Source: DASQPR01 sp963831705 (GTDB taxonomy: Bacteria; Actinomycetota; Actinomycetes; Mycobacteriales; Micromonosporaceae). From it: DNA of 64,000 nucleotides. Below, piece by piece: positions 43,435 to 50,048 of this stretch. Every line of letters begins with the position of its first letter. The first letter of the stretch is position 1. The notes beneath the pieces were generated by a model that had not been told where the DNA came from, did not search any database, and saw nothing but the letters and a program-made list of their open reading frames with translations. The position numbers were made by a program, and so were the translations under genes. The DNA lies in NCBI GenBank assembly GCA_963831705.1, contig CAWHRE010000005.1:434001-498000 (forward strand), written 5' to 3'.

Positions 43435-44193
43435 TTAACCGCGACGGGCCGCGTTCGCGATCACGGCATCGTGGATGTACTGCGCCAACCCGGCAGCCTG
43501 CTTCTCGTAGTTCGCGGTGAACCGTTCATCCGCGACGTACATCTCCGCCAGCCCGCGATGCATTTCGTACCCGCAGTCGTAGAACCGCTCGCTGATATGC
43601 ACCCGGTGCCGTTCCGCGATCGCCGTCGCCACATCGCCGTCGGCCGGTTCCCCGGCGCGCATCGCCCCGACGAACGCTCCGTCGATGTCGGCCGACTCCG
43701 CTCGGATCGCGATCCAGTCTGACTTCGTGTACGCCGACGTCCGCCGTCGCGATTCCCGGTACGCGTCGGTGTCGCCCCACCGCTGCTCGGCCTCGTCCGC
43801 GTACCGGGCCGGGTCATCGGCGCCGAACACCTCGAAGCGCTCCTCCGGTGTCAGTGAAATTCCCATTTTCTCCGCCTCCAGGGCCTTCTCCACGGCGTCG
43901 ACCATCGCCCGTACCGACTTCGCCCGCTCCAGCAACATCGCGTGCTGTCGCCGCAGATGGTCGAGCGGACGGGCGTCCGGATCGTCGAGCAACGCCTTGA
44001 TCTCATCGAGGGAGAACCCGAGTTCGCGATAGAACAGGATCTGCTGCAGTCGCGCCAGCTCCGGCTCGCCGTACCGCCGGTAGCCGGCTCCGGTGCGGTC
44101 ATCCGGCCGGAGCAGACCGATCTCGTCGTAGTGGTGCAGCGTCCGAGTCGATACGCCGGCGAGCCGGGCGACCTGACCGATCGAATAGCTCAT
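43435..44193 (-). CDS. MerR-family regulator with TipAS antibiotic-recognition domain
   Basis: 252 residues. The N-terminal MerR helix-turn-helix is SYSIGQVARLAGVSTRTLHHYDEIGLLRPDDRTGAGYRRY, followed by a long dimerisation helix (about 75-110). The C-terminal TipAS-type domain has RYADEAEQRWGDTDAYRESRRRTSAYTKSDW and YDCGYEMHRGLAEMYVADERFTANYEKQAAGLAQYIHDAI-like helices. TipAL proteins bind thiopeptides and activate their own promoter. The ATG at 44193 has GGAGGGAC upstream, better than 44211. It is autoregulated if the spacer palindrome upstream is its site. Confidence 0.92.
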   Translation of the reverse strand: MSYSIGQVARLAGVSTRTLHHYDEIGLLRPDDRTGAGYRRYGEPELARLQQILFYRELGFSLDEIKALLDDPDARPLDHLRRQHAMLLERAKSVRAMVDAVEKALEAEKMGISLTPEERFEVFGADDPARYADEAEQRWGDTDAYRESRRRTSAYTKSDWIAIRAESADIDGAFVGAMRAGEPADGDVATAIAERHRVHISERFYDCGYEMHRGLAEMYVADERFTANYEKQAAGLAQYIHDAVIANAARRG

Positions 44194-44212
44194 CGTCCCT
44201 CCAACACCCACG

Positions 44213-44243
44213 ACGATGAACTATCACGTTACGTAAGAGTCAA
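44213..44243 (-). promoter_or_regulatory. MerR-type promoter with palindromic spacer
   Basis: On the minus strand TTGACT (44238-44243) and CATCGT (44213-44218) are separated by 19 bases, the over-long spacer that MerR activators need. The spacer carries CTTACGTAACGTGAT, an inverted ACGT-A-ACGT. This resembles the arrangement of the tipA promoter. It lies 20 bases before the MerR start. Confidence 0.5.
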
Positions 44244-44248
44244 GCCCG

Positions 44249-45097
44249 CTACGGGCCGGCCACAGCGGCCGCCATGTCCGACCGACGAGCGACGGCGGAC
44301 ATCGAAAGTTGGTCCTGGGTGAACGCGTACTGGCTGCGTGCCGCTCCGAGCACGGCCAACATGATCAGGTCGATCGCGATCGACGGAAGCGCCGAGAATT
44401 GGTCGGACGTCACCGAGAACACCTGGGTGAGCAGCAGGTCGACAAGCACGGCACGCTCGAACCAGCCGTACGCGGAGAGCTGAATCCAGCGTCGCATCGC
44501 GATCAACGGGTCGCCGAGCTGCCGTCCACGGGGCATCGACCTGACCAAGGCCTCGGCCTCGACGCAGCCCGGCTCGCCATCACTGAGCTGGATCAGCAGG
44601 AGCGCCCGGTCTCGCCGTTGGTCACTGAACCCGCCACCCGCTGCGGCACAAACCTCTGCCAGCGCTGCCGCCAGATACTCCGCCGGCGTGGTTGGCCTAC
44701 GGCCGTGCACCCATTGGATCACCAGCACGAACAGCACGACGGTCAAGTAGACGATCGCGATCGCCGGCCGGAAGAAGTAGTTGTTCGTGCTGGTCACGAA
44801 CTTGCCGACCTCGTCCAGAAACAGGCCGAATCCGATGCCACCGACGATCGCCACATATGGCCGGATCACCTGGCCAATGAACGACATGGAAAGCACGATC
44901 GCGACGCTCAGCAGGAGGCCGCCCCACAGCGCGTGCGCGATGTGCAGACCGTTGCCGCCGACCTGCGGATAACCGGCCATAGCGAGAGATGCGCGGAGAA
45001 TCAGGATGGTCAGTACGGTCGAGACGACAAACCCCATCAGGTACGTTGTTGCCCGCGGGTCGCGTGGCATCCCGAGCCTGCGAACGCGCTGCTTCAT
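44249..45097 (-). CDS. Four-helix membrane protein of unknown function
   Basis: 282 residues. Four membrane segments occupy about residues 18-135 (TTYLMGFVVSTVLTILILR, LWGGLLLSVAIVLSMSFIG, YVAIVGGIGFGLFLDEVGKFV, AIVYLTVVLFVLVIQWV). They are followed by a cytosolic domain of about 140 residues with a further hydrophobic stretch (LPSIAIDLIMLAVLGAA). The GFGLFLDEVGKFVTSTNNYFF loop looks conserved in type. I do not recognise the family. The gene lies upstream of the MerR gene and downstream of the TetR gene, on the same strand as both. Confidence 0.65.
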   Translation of the reverse strand: MKQRVRRLGMPRDPRATTYLMGFVVSTVLTILILRASLAMAGYPQVGGNGLHIAHALWGGLLLSVAIVLSMSFIGQVIRPYVAIVGGIGFGLFLDEVGKFVTSTNNYFFRPAIAIVYLTVVLFVLVIQWVHGRRPTTPAEYLAAALAEVCAAAGGGFSDQRRDRALLLIQLSDGEPGCVEAEALVRSMPRGRQLGDPLIAMRRWIQLSAYGWFERAVLVDLLLTQVFSVTSDQFSALPSIAIDLIMLAVLGAARSQYAFTQDQLSMSAVARRSDMAAAVAGP

Positions 45098-45145
45098 CTC
45101 TCAAACTTTGCAGGTCAGCGTGGTTCTAAAGCGGCTATCGAGGAA

Positions 45146-45733
45146 TTACAGCTCATCAAAGATCTTGGTCGCCGCATCGGCGAGTGCGGATTGCACCTCG
45201 GCTCGACTGAGGCCGGCCAGCGTCCATCGCCGGGCCTGCGCGAACAGGATCCGATGCACCAACCCGAGCTGCGCCGCGCGGAACATCGCCATCGTCTCGT
45301 CGAGCCCTTCGGACCGGAACACGGCCGCGAGCGCCGCCTCCCGTTGTTGCATGAAGTCGCTGAGCGCGGCGAGCAGCGTGGGACTGTTCTCGACCATCCG
45401 CGCAAAGCCGATGCCCGAAATGCCCAGCGTCACGTCCTGCCGCTCCACCGCGTCGAAATAGTCGCGCCGGACCGCATCGAGCGGCGTTTCGCCGGGCTTG
45501 CGGGACGCCACAACCTCCGCCAGTAGACCGACCATCTGCTCGTGCCGGTCGAAGACAAGATCCTCTTTGCGCGCGAAGTAGTTCGTGACGGTCATCTTTG
45601 CGACGCCGGCCGCCGCCGCGACCTGCGCAATCGACACTGCCTCGAAGCCGTGCTCGGCGAACAGCACGGTGGCGACATCGGAGATCGCGCGCCGGGTGGC
45701 CTCTTTCTTGCGATCGCGTAGTCCGGTGGTCAT
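45146..45733 (-). CDS. TetR-family repressor
   Basis: 195 residues. N-terminal DNA-binding domain: RDRKKEATRRAISDVATVLFAEHGFEAVSIAQVAAAAGVAKMTVTNYFARKEDLVFDR. The C-terminal part is a typical helical ligand domain. It is divergent from the VC0807-like/glycosidase operon with 79 bases between, and this gap holds a 16 bp near-perfect inverted repeat overlapping the operon's promoter. Repression of that operon, and of itself, is the most likely role. The ligand is unknown. Confidence 0.88.
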   Translation of the reverse strand: MTTGLRDRKKEATRRAISDVATVLFAEHGFEAVSIAQVAAAAGVAKMTVTNYFARKEDLVFDRHEQMVGLLAEVVASRKPGETPLDAVRRDYFDAVERQDVTLGISGIGFARMVENSPTLLAALSDFMQQREAALAAVFRSEGLDETMAMFRAAQLGLVHRILFAQARRWTLAGLSRAEVQSALADAATKIFDEL

Positions 45734-45755
45734 GACCGAAACCGTATCCCATTCT

Positions 45756-45806
45756 TAGGTCGAGCACAAATACTGCCTTGACATAAATTTATGCTCGACC
45801 TACGTT
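45756..45806 (+). promoter_or_regulatory. Sigma-70 type promoter inside a TetR operator; leaderless start
   Basis: TAGGTCGAGCACAAAT (45756-45771) and ATTTATGCTCGACCTA (45787-45802) are complementary at 15 of 16 positions. Between and across them lies TTGACA (45778-45783), then 17 bases, then TACGTT (45801-45806). The ATG of the VC0807-like gene is at 45813, so a transcript starting 6-7 bases after the -10 box would be leaderless. Repressor binding would cover the -10 box and spacer. Confidence 0.65.
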
Positions 45807-45812
45807 CGAGGC

Positions 45813-46493
45813 ATGACGCAGACGACCCGCCCGGTGCGCGACACCACGACCGCCGAGCAGCATCCGCTCCGTACGTCCCTTCTGCCGGTCGTGCTCGACA
45901 TCGGCATTCCGGTCGGCGGCTACTACCTGCTGCGAGACGGCCTCGGTCTGAGCCTGATCACGTCGCTCGCGCTGAGCAGCGTCATTCCCGCCGTCCGTAC
46001 GGTGGCCGGATTCGTTCGCGCCCGCGATCTCAACACGCTGGCCGCGCTGATTCTCGCGGTCAACGTGGCGGGCATCGCGACCAGCTTCATCGTCGGCAAC
46101 CCACGCATCATGATCGCGAAGGACTCGGTAATCAGTAGCGTGATCGGCGTGACGATCCTGATCTCCACGTGGCGGGGAACCCCGGTGATGTCCAACGGTC
46201 TACGGCTGTTCCTGGTCAAGGGCTCCGAATCGGCAGCGATCACCTGGGATCGGCTGACCACCACATCGGACCGATTCCGGCGGCTGGAACGCCGCTACAC
46301 CATGATTTGGGGCATCGCGCTGCTGGCCGATTGCGTCGCCCGTGTGCTCGGCGCGTTCACGCTGCCGGTCAATACCATGATGTGGCTGTCCACCGTGATG
46401 GTCATCGCGGCGATCGGGATCGCCATCATGGTCAGTGGTGGCGTCGCCGCCGAACCGATGCAGCGAATGATGAAGGACGAGGTAGCGGCATGA
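45813..46493 (+). CDS. VC0807-family membrane protein
   Basis: 226 residues with about five membrane segments (LLPVVLDIGIPVGGYYLLRD, LITSLALSSVIPAVRTVAGF, LNTLAALILAVNVAGIATSF, YTMIWGIALLADCVARVLG, WLSTVMVIAAIGIAIMVSGG). It matches the uncharacterised VC0807 family seen in actinobacteria next to TetR genes. The function is unknown. The ATG at 45813 has no ribosome binding site but lies 6 bases after a consensus-like promoter, so a leaderless mRNA is expected. Its stop overlaps the next start as ATGA. Confidence 0.82.
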   Translation: MTQTTRPVRDTTTAEQHPLRTSLLPVVLDIGIPVGGYYLLRDGLGLSLITSLALSSVIPAVRTVAGFVRARDLNTLAALILAVNVAGIATSFIVGNPRIMIAKDSVISSVIGVTILISTWRGTPVMSNGLRLFLVKGSESAAITWDRLTTTSDRFRRLERRYTMIWGIALLADCVARVLGAFTLPVNTMMWLSTVMVIAAIGIAIMVSGGVAAEPMQRMMKDEVAA

Positions 46494-47467
46494 TTCGCGC
46501 ACGGGGTATCAACTACGACACCGGCTTTCGTCCGGGCGGCAAGAACTCCAGGACCACGTTTCATCCGGAAACGGTCCGCCGAGAGATGCGGGTGATCGCA
46601 CAAGATCTGCACTGCTCGGCGGTACGCATAACCGGCGCCGATCCGGAACGCCTGAGTATCGCGGGCCGCTTCGCCGCGGAAGCCGGTCTCGAGGTCTGGT
46701 TCGCACCGTTCCTTTGCGAGCTGACGACGGCCGAAATGGCCCCGGTGTACGCGGAATGTGCCGAGCGAGCCGAGGAGATCCGTCTCGACGGTGCGACCGT
46801 CGTGCTGATCACCGGCTGCGAGATGAGCCTGTTCGCGTCGGGATTCCTGCCGGGCGAGACGGTCTACGAACGGATCGCGAACCTCGGCATACGCGGCGCC
46901 AAGACCGACTTCAAGCCGATCCTGCATCGATTCCTGGGCGACGTCGCGACGGATGCGCGCAAACGATTCGGTGGCCAGATCACGTACGCGTCCGGGATCT
47001 GGGAGGACGTCGATTGGACGCCGTTCGACATCGTGGCCGCCGATGCGTACCGGGATCGGACGAACGCACTGTTCTACCGGCAGTTGATCCGCCGCTACGT
47101 GCGGACGGCAGCGAAGCTGGGGAAGCCCTTCGCGGCTACGGAGTTCGGTTGCTGCACCTACCGAGGTGCGGCCCGGAAAGGCGGGATGGGCTGGGCGATC
47201 GTCGGTGACGACGGCAGACTCAACGGCCCGTACGTGCGAAGCGAAGCGGAGCAGGTGGCGTACCTTCAAAAGCTCTTGAAGATCTTTGCTTCGACCGGAG
47301 TCGATTCGGCGTTCTGGTTTACGTTCGCGACGTACGAGTCGCCACATCGCGACGATCCAAGCGTTGACCTGGACATGGGCGCGTACGGCGTGGTCAAGAT
47401 GATCGACGGCGAGCAATGGCAGCCCAAGGAGTCCTTCCACGCCCTAGCCGCCGCCTACCTCAAATAG
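46490..47467 (+). CDS. Glycosidase-like TIM-barrel protein
   Basis: 325 residues, soluble, no signal peptide. The start RARGINYDTGF and the glutamates in ITGCEMSLF (about residue 112) and FAATEFGCC (about residue 215) sit where clan GH-A enzymes carry the acid/base and nucleophile on strands 4 and 7. FWFTFATYESPHRDDP follows as a strand 8-like segment. The substrate is unknown; hydrolase activity is inferred from this pattern. ATG at 46490, with GAGGTAGC ahead, overlaps the VC0807-like gene. The two form a TetR-controlled operon. A palindromic element starts 6 bases after its stop. Confidence 0.72.
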   Translation: MIRARGINYDTGFRPGGKNSRTTFHPETVRREMRVIAQDLHCSAVRITGADPERLSIAGRFAAEAGLEVWFAPFLCELTTAEMAPVYAECAERAEEIRLDGATVVLITGCEMSLFASGFLPGETVYERIANLGIRGAKTDFKPILHRFLGDVATDARKRFGGQITYASGIWEDVDWTPFDIVAADAYRDRTNALFYRQLIRRYVRTAAKLGKPFAATEFGCCTYRGAARKGGMGWAIVGDDGRLNGPYVRSEAEQVAYLQKLLKIFASTGVDSAFWFTFATYESPHRDDPSVDLDMGAYGVVKMIDGEQWQPKESFHALAAAYLK

Positions 47468-47473
47468 ACCTTG

Positions 47474-47520
47474 TTGATCCTGGAGTTAAGGGCGTGTCGT
47501 GCGAATAACTCCAGGATCAA
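47474..47520. repeat. Palindromic element, copy D (short core)
   Basis: Perfect 15 bp arms TTGATCCTGGAGTTA and complement enclose AGGGCGTGTCGTGCGAA. The core keeps the GCGTGTCGTGC part shared with the other copies. It lies directly after the glycosidase-like gene stop and includes the stop codon of the convergent small gene (TGA at 47517-47519) in its right arm. Confidence 0.88.
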
Positions 47521-47754
47521 TTGGCCCGGTCGTGAAGCTCGTCGAACCGCTCGGCGACGGTACGCAGGGGCGTGGTCGGATCGAGATCGAGGTCGGAGAA
47601 GGTCCGGCAGGGCATCCAGGTCGTCCGCGACGGCCAACGGATCACACGTCGACGCATCGGTTCGCCGGGCGAGTTCACGCGCCGATTCGGCCAATTCCGG
47701 GGACGACGGGTCGAGCAACCAGCCGATGCCCGATCGATCGGACGTCAGATACAT
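47517..47754 (-). pseudogene. Small hypothetical protein, probably frameshifted
   Basis: The ATG at 47754 is preceded by GAGAGGGC. It encodes MYLTSDRSGIGWLLDPSSPE and onward to DDLDALPDL. One surplus T near 47599 then separates this from SDLDLDPTTPLRTVAERFDE followed by LHDRAN and a TGA at 47517. Joined, the protein has about 78 residues and a uniform acidic composition, unlike the Arg-rich tail in the unrepaired frame. The stop lies inside the adjacent palindromic element. Family unknown. Confidence 0.45.
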
Positions 47755-47778
47755 CGCAGCCCTCTCCGGCATTCCAAA

Positions 47779-47836
47779 CGATCAAGGGGTTTCTGCTGTT
47801 ATCTCACCGTGGATAGCAGCAGAAACCCCTTGATCG
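47779..47836. repeat. 25 bp-arm palindrome, GATCAAGGGGTTTC type
   Basis: The left arm begins CGATCAAGGGGTTTCTGCTG (47779-47803) and the right arm (47812-47836) is its complement except for one G-T wobble pair; the loop is 8 bases. It lies 25 bases upstream of the small hypothetical gene and 24 bases from the tRNA-Ala terminator. A decayed relative is at 36788-36853. Such a stem is too stable and too long for an ordinary operator and looks like a mobile or REP-like repeat. Confidence 0.85.
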
Positions 47837-47859
47837 ACTTCGTGGATCCATAGTCGGCG

Positions 47860-47894
47860 AAAGGGCCGGTCCCGGATGACGGGAACGGCCCTTT
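47860..47894 (-). terminator. Terminator of tRNA-Ala
   Basis: AAAGGGCCGTTCCCG and CGGGACCGGCCCTTT (minus strand) form a 15 bp stem with a 5-base loop and one mismatch, directly after the tRNA 3' end. It finishes in CCCTTT. This has the shape of an intrinsic terminator. Confidence 0.75.
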
Positions 47895-47897
47895 GTC

Positions 47898-47974
47898 TGG
47901 TGGAGTTGAGGGGATTCGAACCCCTGACCCCCTCGATGCGAACGAGGTGCGCTACCAGGCTGCGCCACAACCCC
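47898..47974 (-). tRNA. tRNA-Ala (anticodon CGC)
   Basis: Complete cloverleaf. The acceptor GGGGTTG pairs with CAACTCC and includes the G3-T70 (G-U) pair that identifies alanine tRNAs. The anticodon stem CCTCG/CGAGG has loop TTCGCAT (anticodon CGC, reading GCG). The T arm is AGGGGTTCGAATCCCCT. Discriminator A and the 3' CCA are encoded. Confidence 0.96.
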
Positions 47975-48076
47975 TGGACTTCCAACCTACTCGGCCGTCC
48001 ACTAATCCGGACGACCGGCGATTACGGTAACAGGCGCGACCCGCGCGTGCCAATCGGCCACGCCACTCCGGCGTTG

Positions 48077-48120
48077 TTGATCCTGGAGTTAGTGACGCGA
48101 AACGCCGTCGAAGCGCTAAG
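48077..48120. repeat. Palindromic element, copy E (one arm lost)
   Basis: The left arm TTGATCCTGGAGTTAGT is intact and is followed by GACGCGAAACGCCGTCGAAG. Reversed, this matches the long core of copies A and B (CGCTTCGACGGCGTTTCGCG). The second arm is missing, replaced by GCGCTAAGAGCGACC. It lies about 25 bases beyond the 3' end of the sepX-like gene. Confidence 0.75.
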
Positions 48121-48143
48121 AGCGACCGTCAATCGCGCAAGGG

Positions 48144-49220
48144 CTAGAAGCCGGCAGCTTGGTCGTCGTAGTTCTTGCCGGTCTCGTACGCGCGGCCACG
48201 GACCCGGGCGCCGCGCTCGGGGTCGTGATCCACGTATCGCTGCGAAAGGCGCTGAGCCTCACGCTGCGCGGTCGCGCGGGTGGCCGCCGCCCGGCGTAGC
48301 GCCTCTCGCCGAGCCGCCAGCCGTCGCTCATTCTCCTCGCGGATCTCGGCCTGGACGATCGCCACCCGGGCTGCGTGCCGCGCGGAGAGCCGTCTGGCCC
48401 GGGCTTCCACGATCGCCGAGTTGCGCAGATGTACGAGGTAGCCGCCGAGCAGGAAGAGCGTGACGCCGAATCCGGTCCAGAATCCGGCGCTGACCGTGGT
48501 CACGCCGATCAGCTCGATCACGTTCAGGAGGATCAGACCGGCCAGTACGCGGCGCCGGCGGTACACGGCCGGGCTCTGTGCCGTACGCGCGCGACGCCTG
48601 GTGGCCGGCCGGGACTTGTTCGGGATCGAAACCGTGTCGCGGACCTTCGAAGCGCCGCGACGAGAAGGCTGTGAACCCCGGGACGGCTGGGAGTTCCGGG
48701 GCTGCAGCACTCCGCGAGACTGTTGGGGCGGCTGCGCTTTGCGAGCTGCGGCCGGACGCGCACCAGCCCGACCGTCCGAGTTTGCCGACGGCACTCGACG
48801 GACCGAGATCGGTACGGTGTCCGCCTGCGTGGACGTGACCCGGGAAGATGCGGCCTCAGACGGCGAGACCTGCGGTGCCACCGGTTGCGGCAACGGGACC
48901 TGCGACGGAGTGTCCGAATCCAGGTCCGCCGGAAGGACCGGCAGCACGATTCGGTCGACGTGCAGCCAGACCGATTGGCCGACGGCTGGGCGTACCCGTT
49001 GCTCCGGAACCTGATCTTGATCGGCGGGGCGCGGAGCGTACAGCGGCCGCCCGGGCAACGGCACGGTGCGGCGACGGCGCGTGCGGTTGATTACCCGCGC
49101 CGTCGACTGCGCCCGCTCCGCCACCAGGCGTTCGGTCGCGTCGTAGCGGCGGACGAGCGCCGGTGCGAGCGCGAGCAATCCGGCGGCGGCGAGGACGGCG
49201 AGGAGCACCGATGTCGGCAC
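48144..49220 (-). CDS. Divisome protein SepX/GlpR
   Basis: About 358 residues. An N-terminal membrane helix (SVLLAVLAAAGLLALAPALV) is followed by a basic Arg-rich stretch (STARVINRTRRRRTVPLPGR), then a Pro/Ser/Gln-rich disordered middle (about 80-225). A pair of membrane helices follows (VLAGLILLNVIELIGVTTVS, GFGVTLFLLGGYLVHL), then a C-terminal Arg/Ala-rich coiled coil (about 275-340). This layout and its place beside the MoeA-like Glp and RimJ genes match the cell-division receptor called SepX in Streptomyces and GlpR in corynebacteria. The GTG at 49220 has GGAAGGAG 5 bases upstream. Confidence 0.8.
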   Translation of the reverse strand: MPTSVLLAVLAAAGLLALAPALVRRYDATERLVAERAQSTARVINRTRRRRTVPLPGRPLYAPRPADQDQVPEQRVRPAVGQSVWLHVDRIVLPVLPADLDSDTPSQVPLPQPVAPQVSPSEAASSRVTSTQADTVPISVRRVPSANSDGRAGARPAAARKAQPPQQSRGVLQPRNSQPSRGSQPSRRGASKVRDTVSIPNKSRPATRRRARTAQSPAVYRRRRVLAGLILLNVIELIGVTTVSAGFWTGFGVTLFLLGGYLVHLRNSAIVEARARRLSARHAARVAIVQAEIREENERRLAARREALRRAAATRATAQREAQRLSQRYVDHDPERGARVRGRAYETGKNYDDQAAGF

Positions 49221-49393
49221 CCTCACTCCTTCCGTCGCCAAGCCATACAACAACTACCCGTGCAGAACCTCGATTATCTCCGCGTAATCACACGGCGGTA
49301 ATTCCTATTAGCTGAGGTTACGGCGGGTTATTGGATATCGCCCGGACGCTCGCCATCGTATTGGGCGTGTCGCCCTCGCGCATGGCACGAATA

Positions 49394-50029
49394 CTAACCG
49401 GAATGACTCGCCTGATATCGATGCCAGCGATTCAGCAGGCCGCCCTCGCCGACGAGATCCTCCACCGTAATCGCGTATCCGACGTGGTCACGCCATGCGC
49501 CGCCGATATGCAGATACCGCGCGTGCAGAGCTTCCTCGCGGAATCCCAACTTTTCCACGACGCGTCGGGACGGTCGATTCTCCGGCCGGATGTTGACCTC
49601 GATCCGGTGCAGGCCGCCGAAGCGGAACGCGTGGTCGACCGCGAGCGCGAGTGCCGTGGGCATCACGCCGCGACCGGCTACCGACGAATCAATCCAATAT
49701 CCGGCGTGCGCGGAACAGAACGCGCGGCGCACGATGTTCGCGATCGACAACTGGCCGACCATGCGTTCCCGGCCGTTTTCCAAAAGCGTGATCGCGAATG
49801 GCATGGAAGTCCCGTCCCGCGCGCTCCGCCGCAGGTCGGCATAGAGCGAACGATATGAGTACGTCGAATTGAGCTCGGCCCAGTCGCCACCGACCGTCGG
49901 TTCCCATTTGGCCAGCCAGGCTTCGTTCGCGACCCGGACCTGCGACCACGCCTTCGCGTCGCCTCGCCGGTAGGGCCGCAGCACGACCGCTCCGTCGGTC
50001 AGGACAGCGGGCCAGCCGGGCGCGCTCAT
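49394..50029 (-). CDS. GNAT N-acetyltransferase, RimJ-like
   Basis: About 211 residues. GNAT acetyltransferase with VVLRPYRRGDAKAWSQVR at the start, a core VGQLSIANIVRRAFCSAHAGYWIDSSVAGRGVMPTALALAVDHAF (acetyl-CoA binding Q/RxxGxG/A-like region) and LHRIEVNIRPENRPSRRVVEKLGF. This is the RimJ/RimL type that acetylates N-termini of proteins. The ATG at 50029 suits the family N-terminus; an ATG at 50077 would overlap the glp gene by 29 bases. It lies between glp and sepX, the conserved actinobacterial order. Confidence 0.88.
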   Translation of the reverse strand: MSAPGWPAVLTDGAVVLRPYRRGDAKAWSQVRVANEAWLAKWEPTVGGDWAELNSTYSYRSLYADLRRSARDGTSMPFAITLLENGRERMVGQLSIANIVRRAFCSAHAGYWIDSSVAGRGVMPTALALAVDHAFRFGGLHRIEVNIRPENRPSRRVVEKLGFREEALHARYLHIGGAWRDHVGYAITVEDLVGEGGLLNRWHRYQASHSG

Positions 50030-50048
50030 CGGAGCGGCACCGGCGGCG

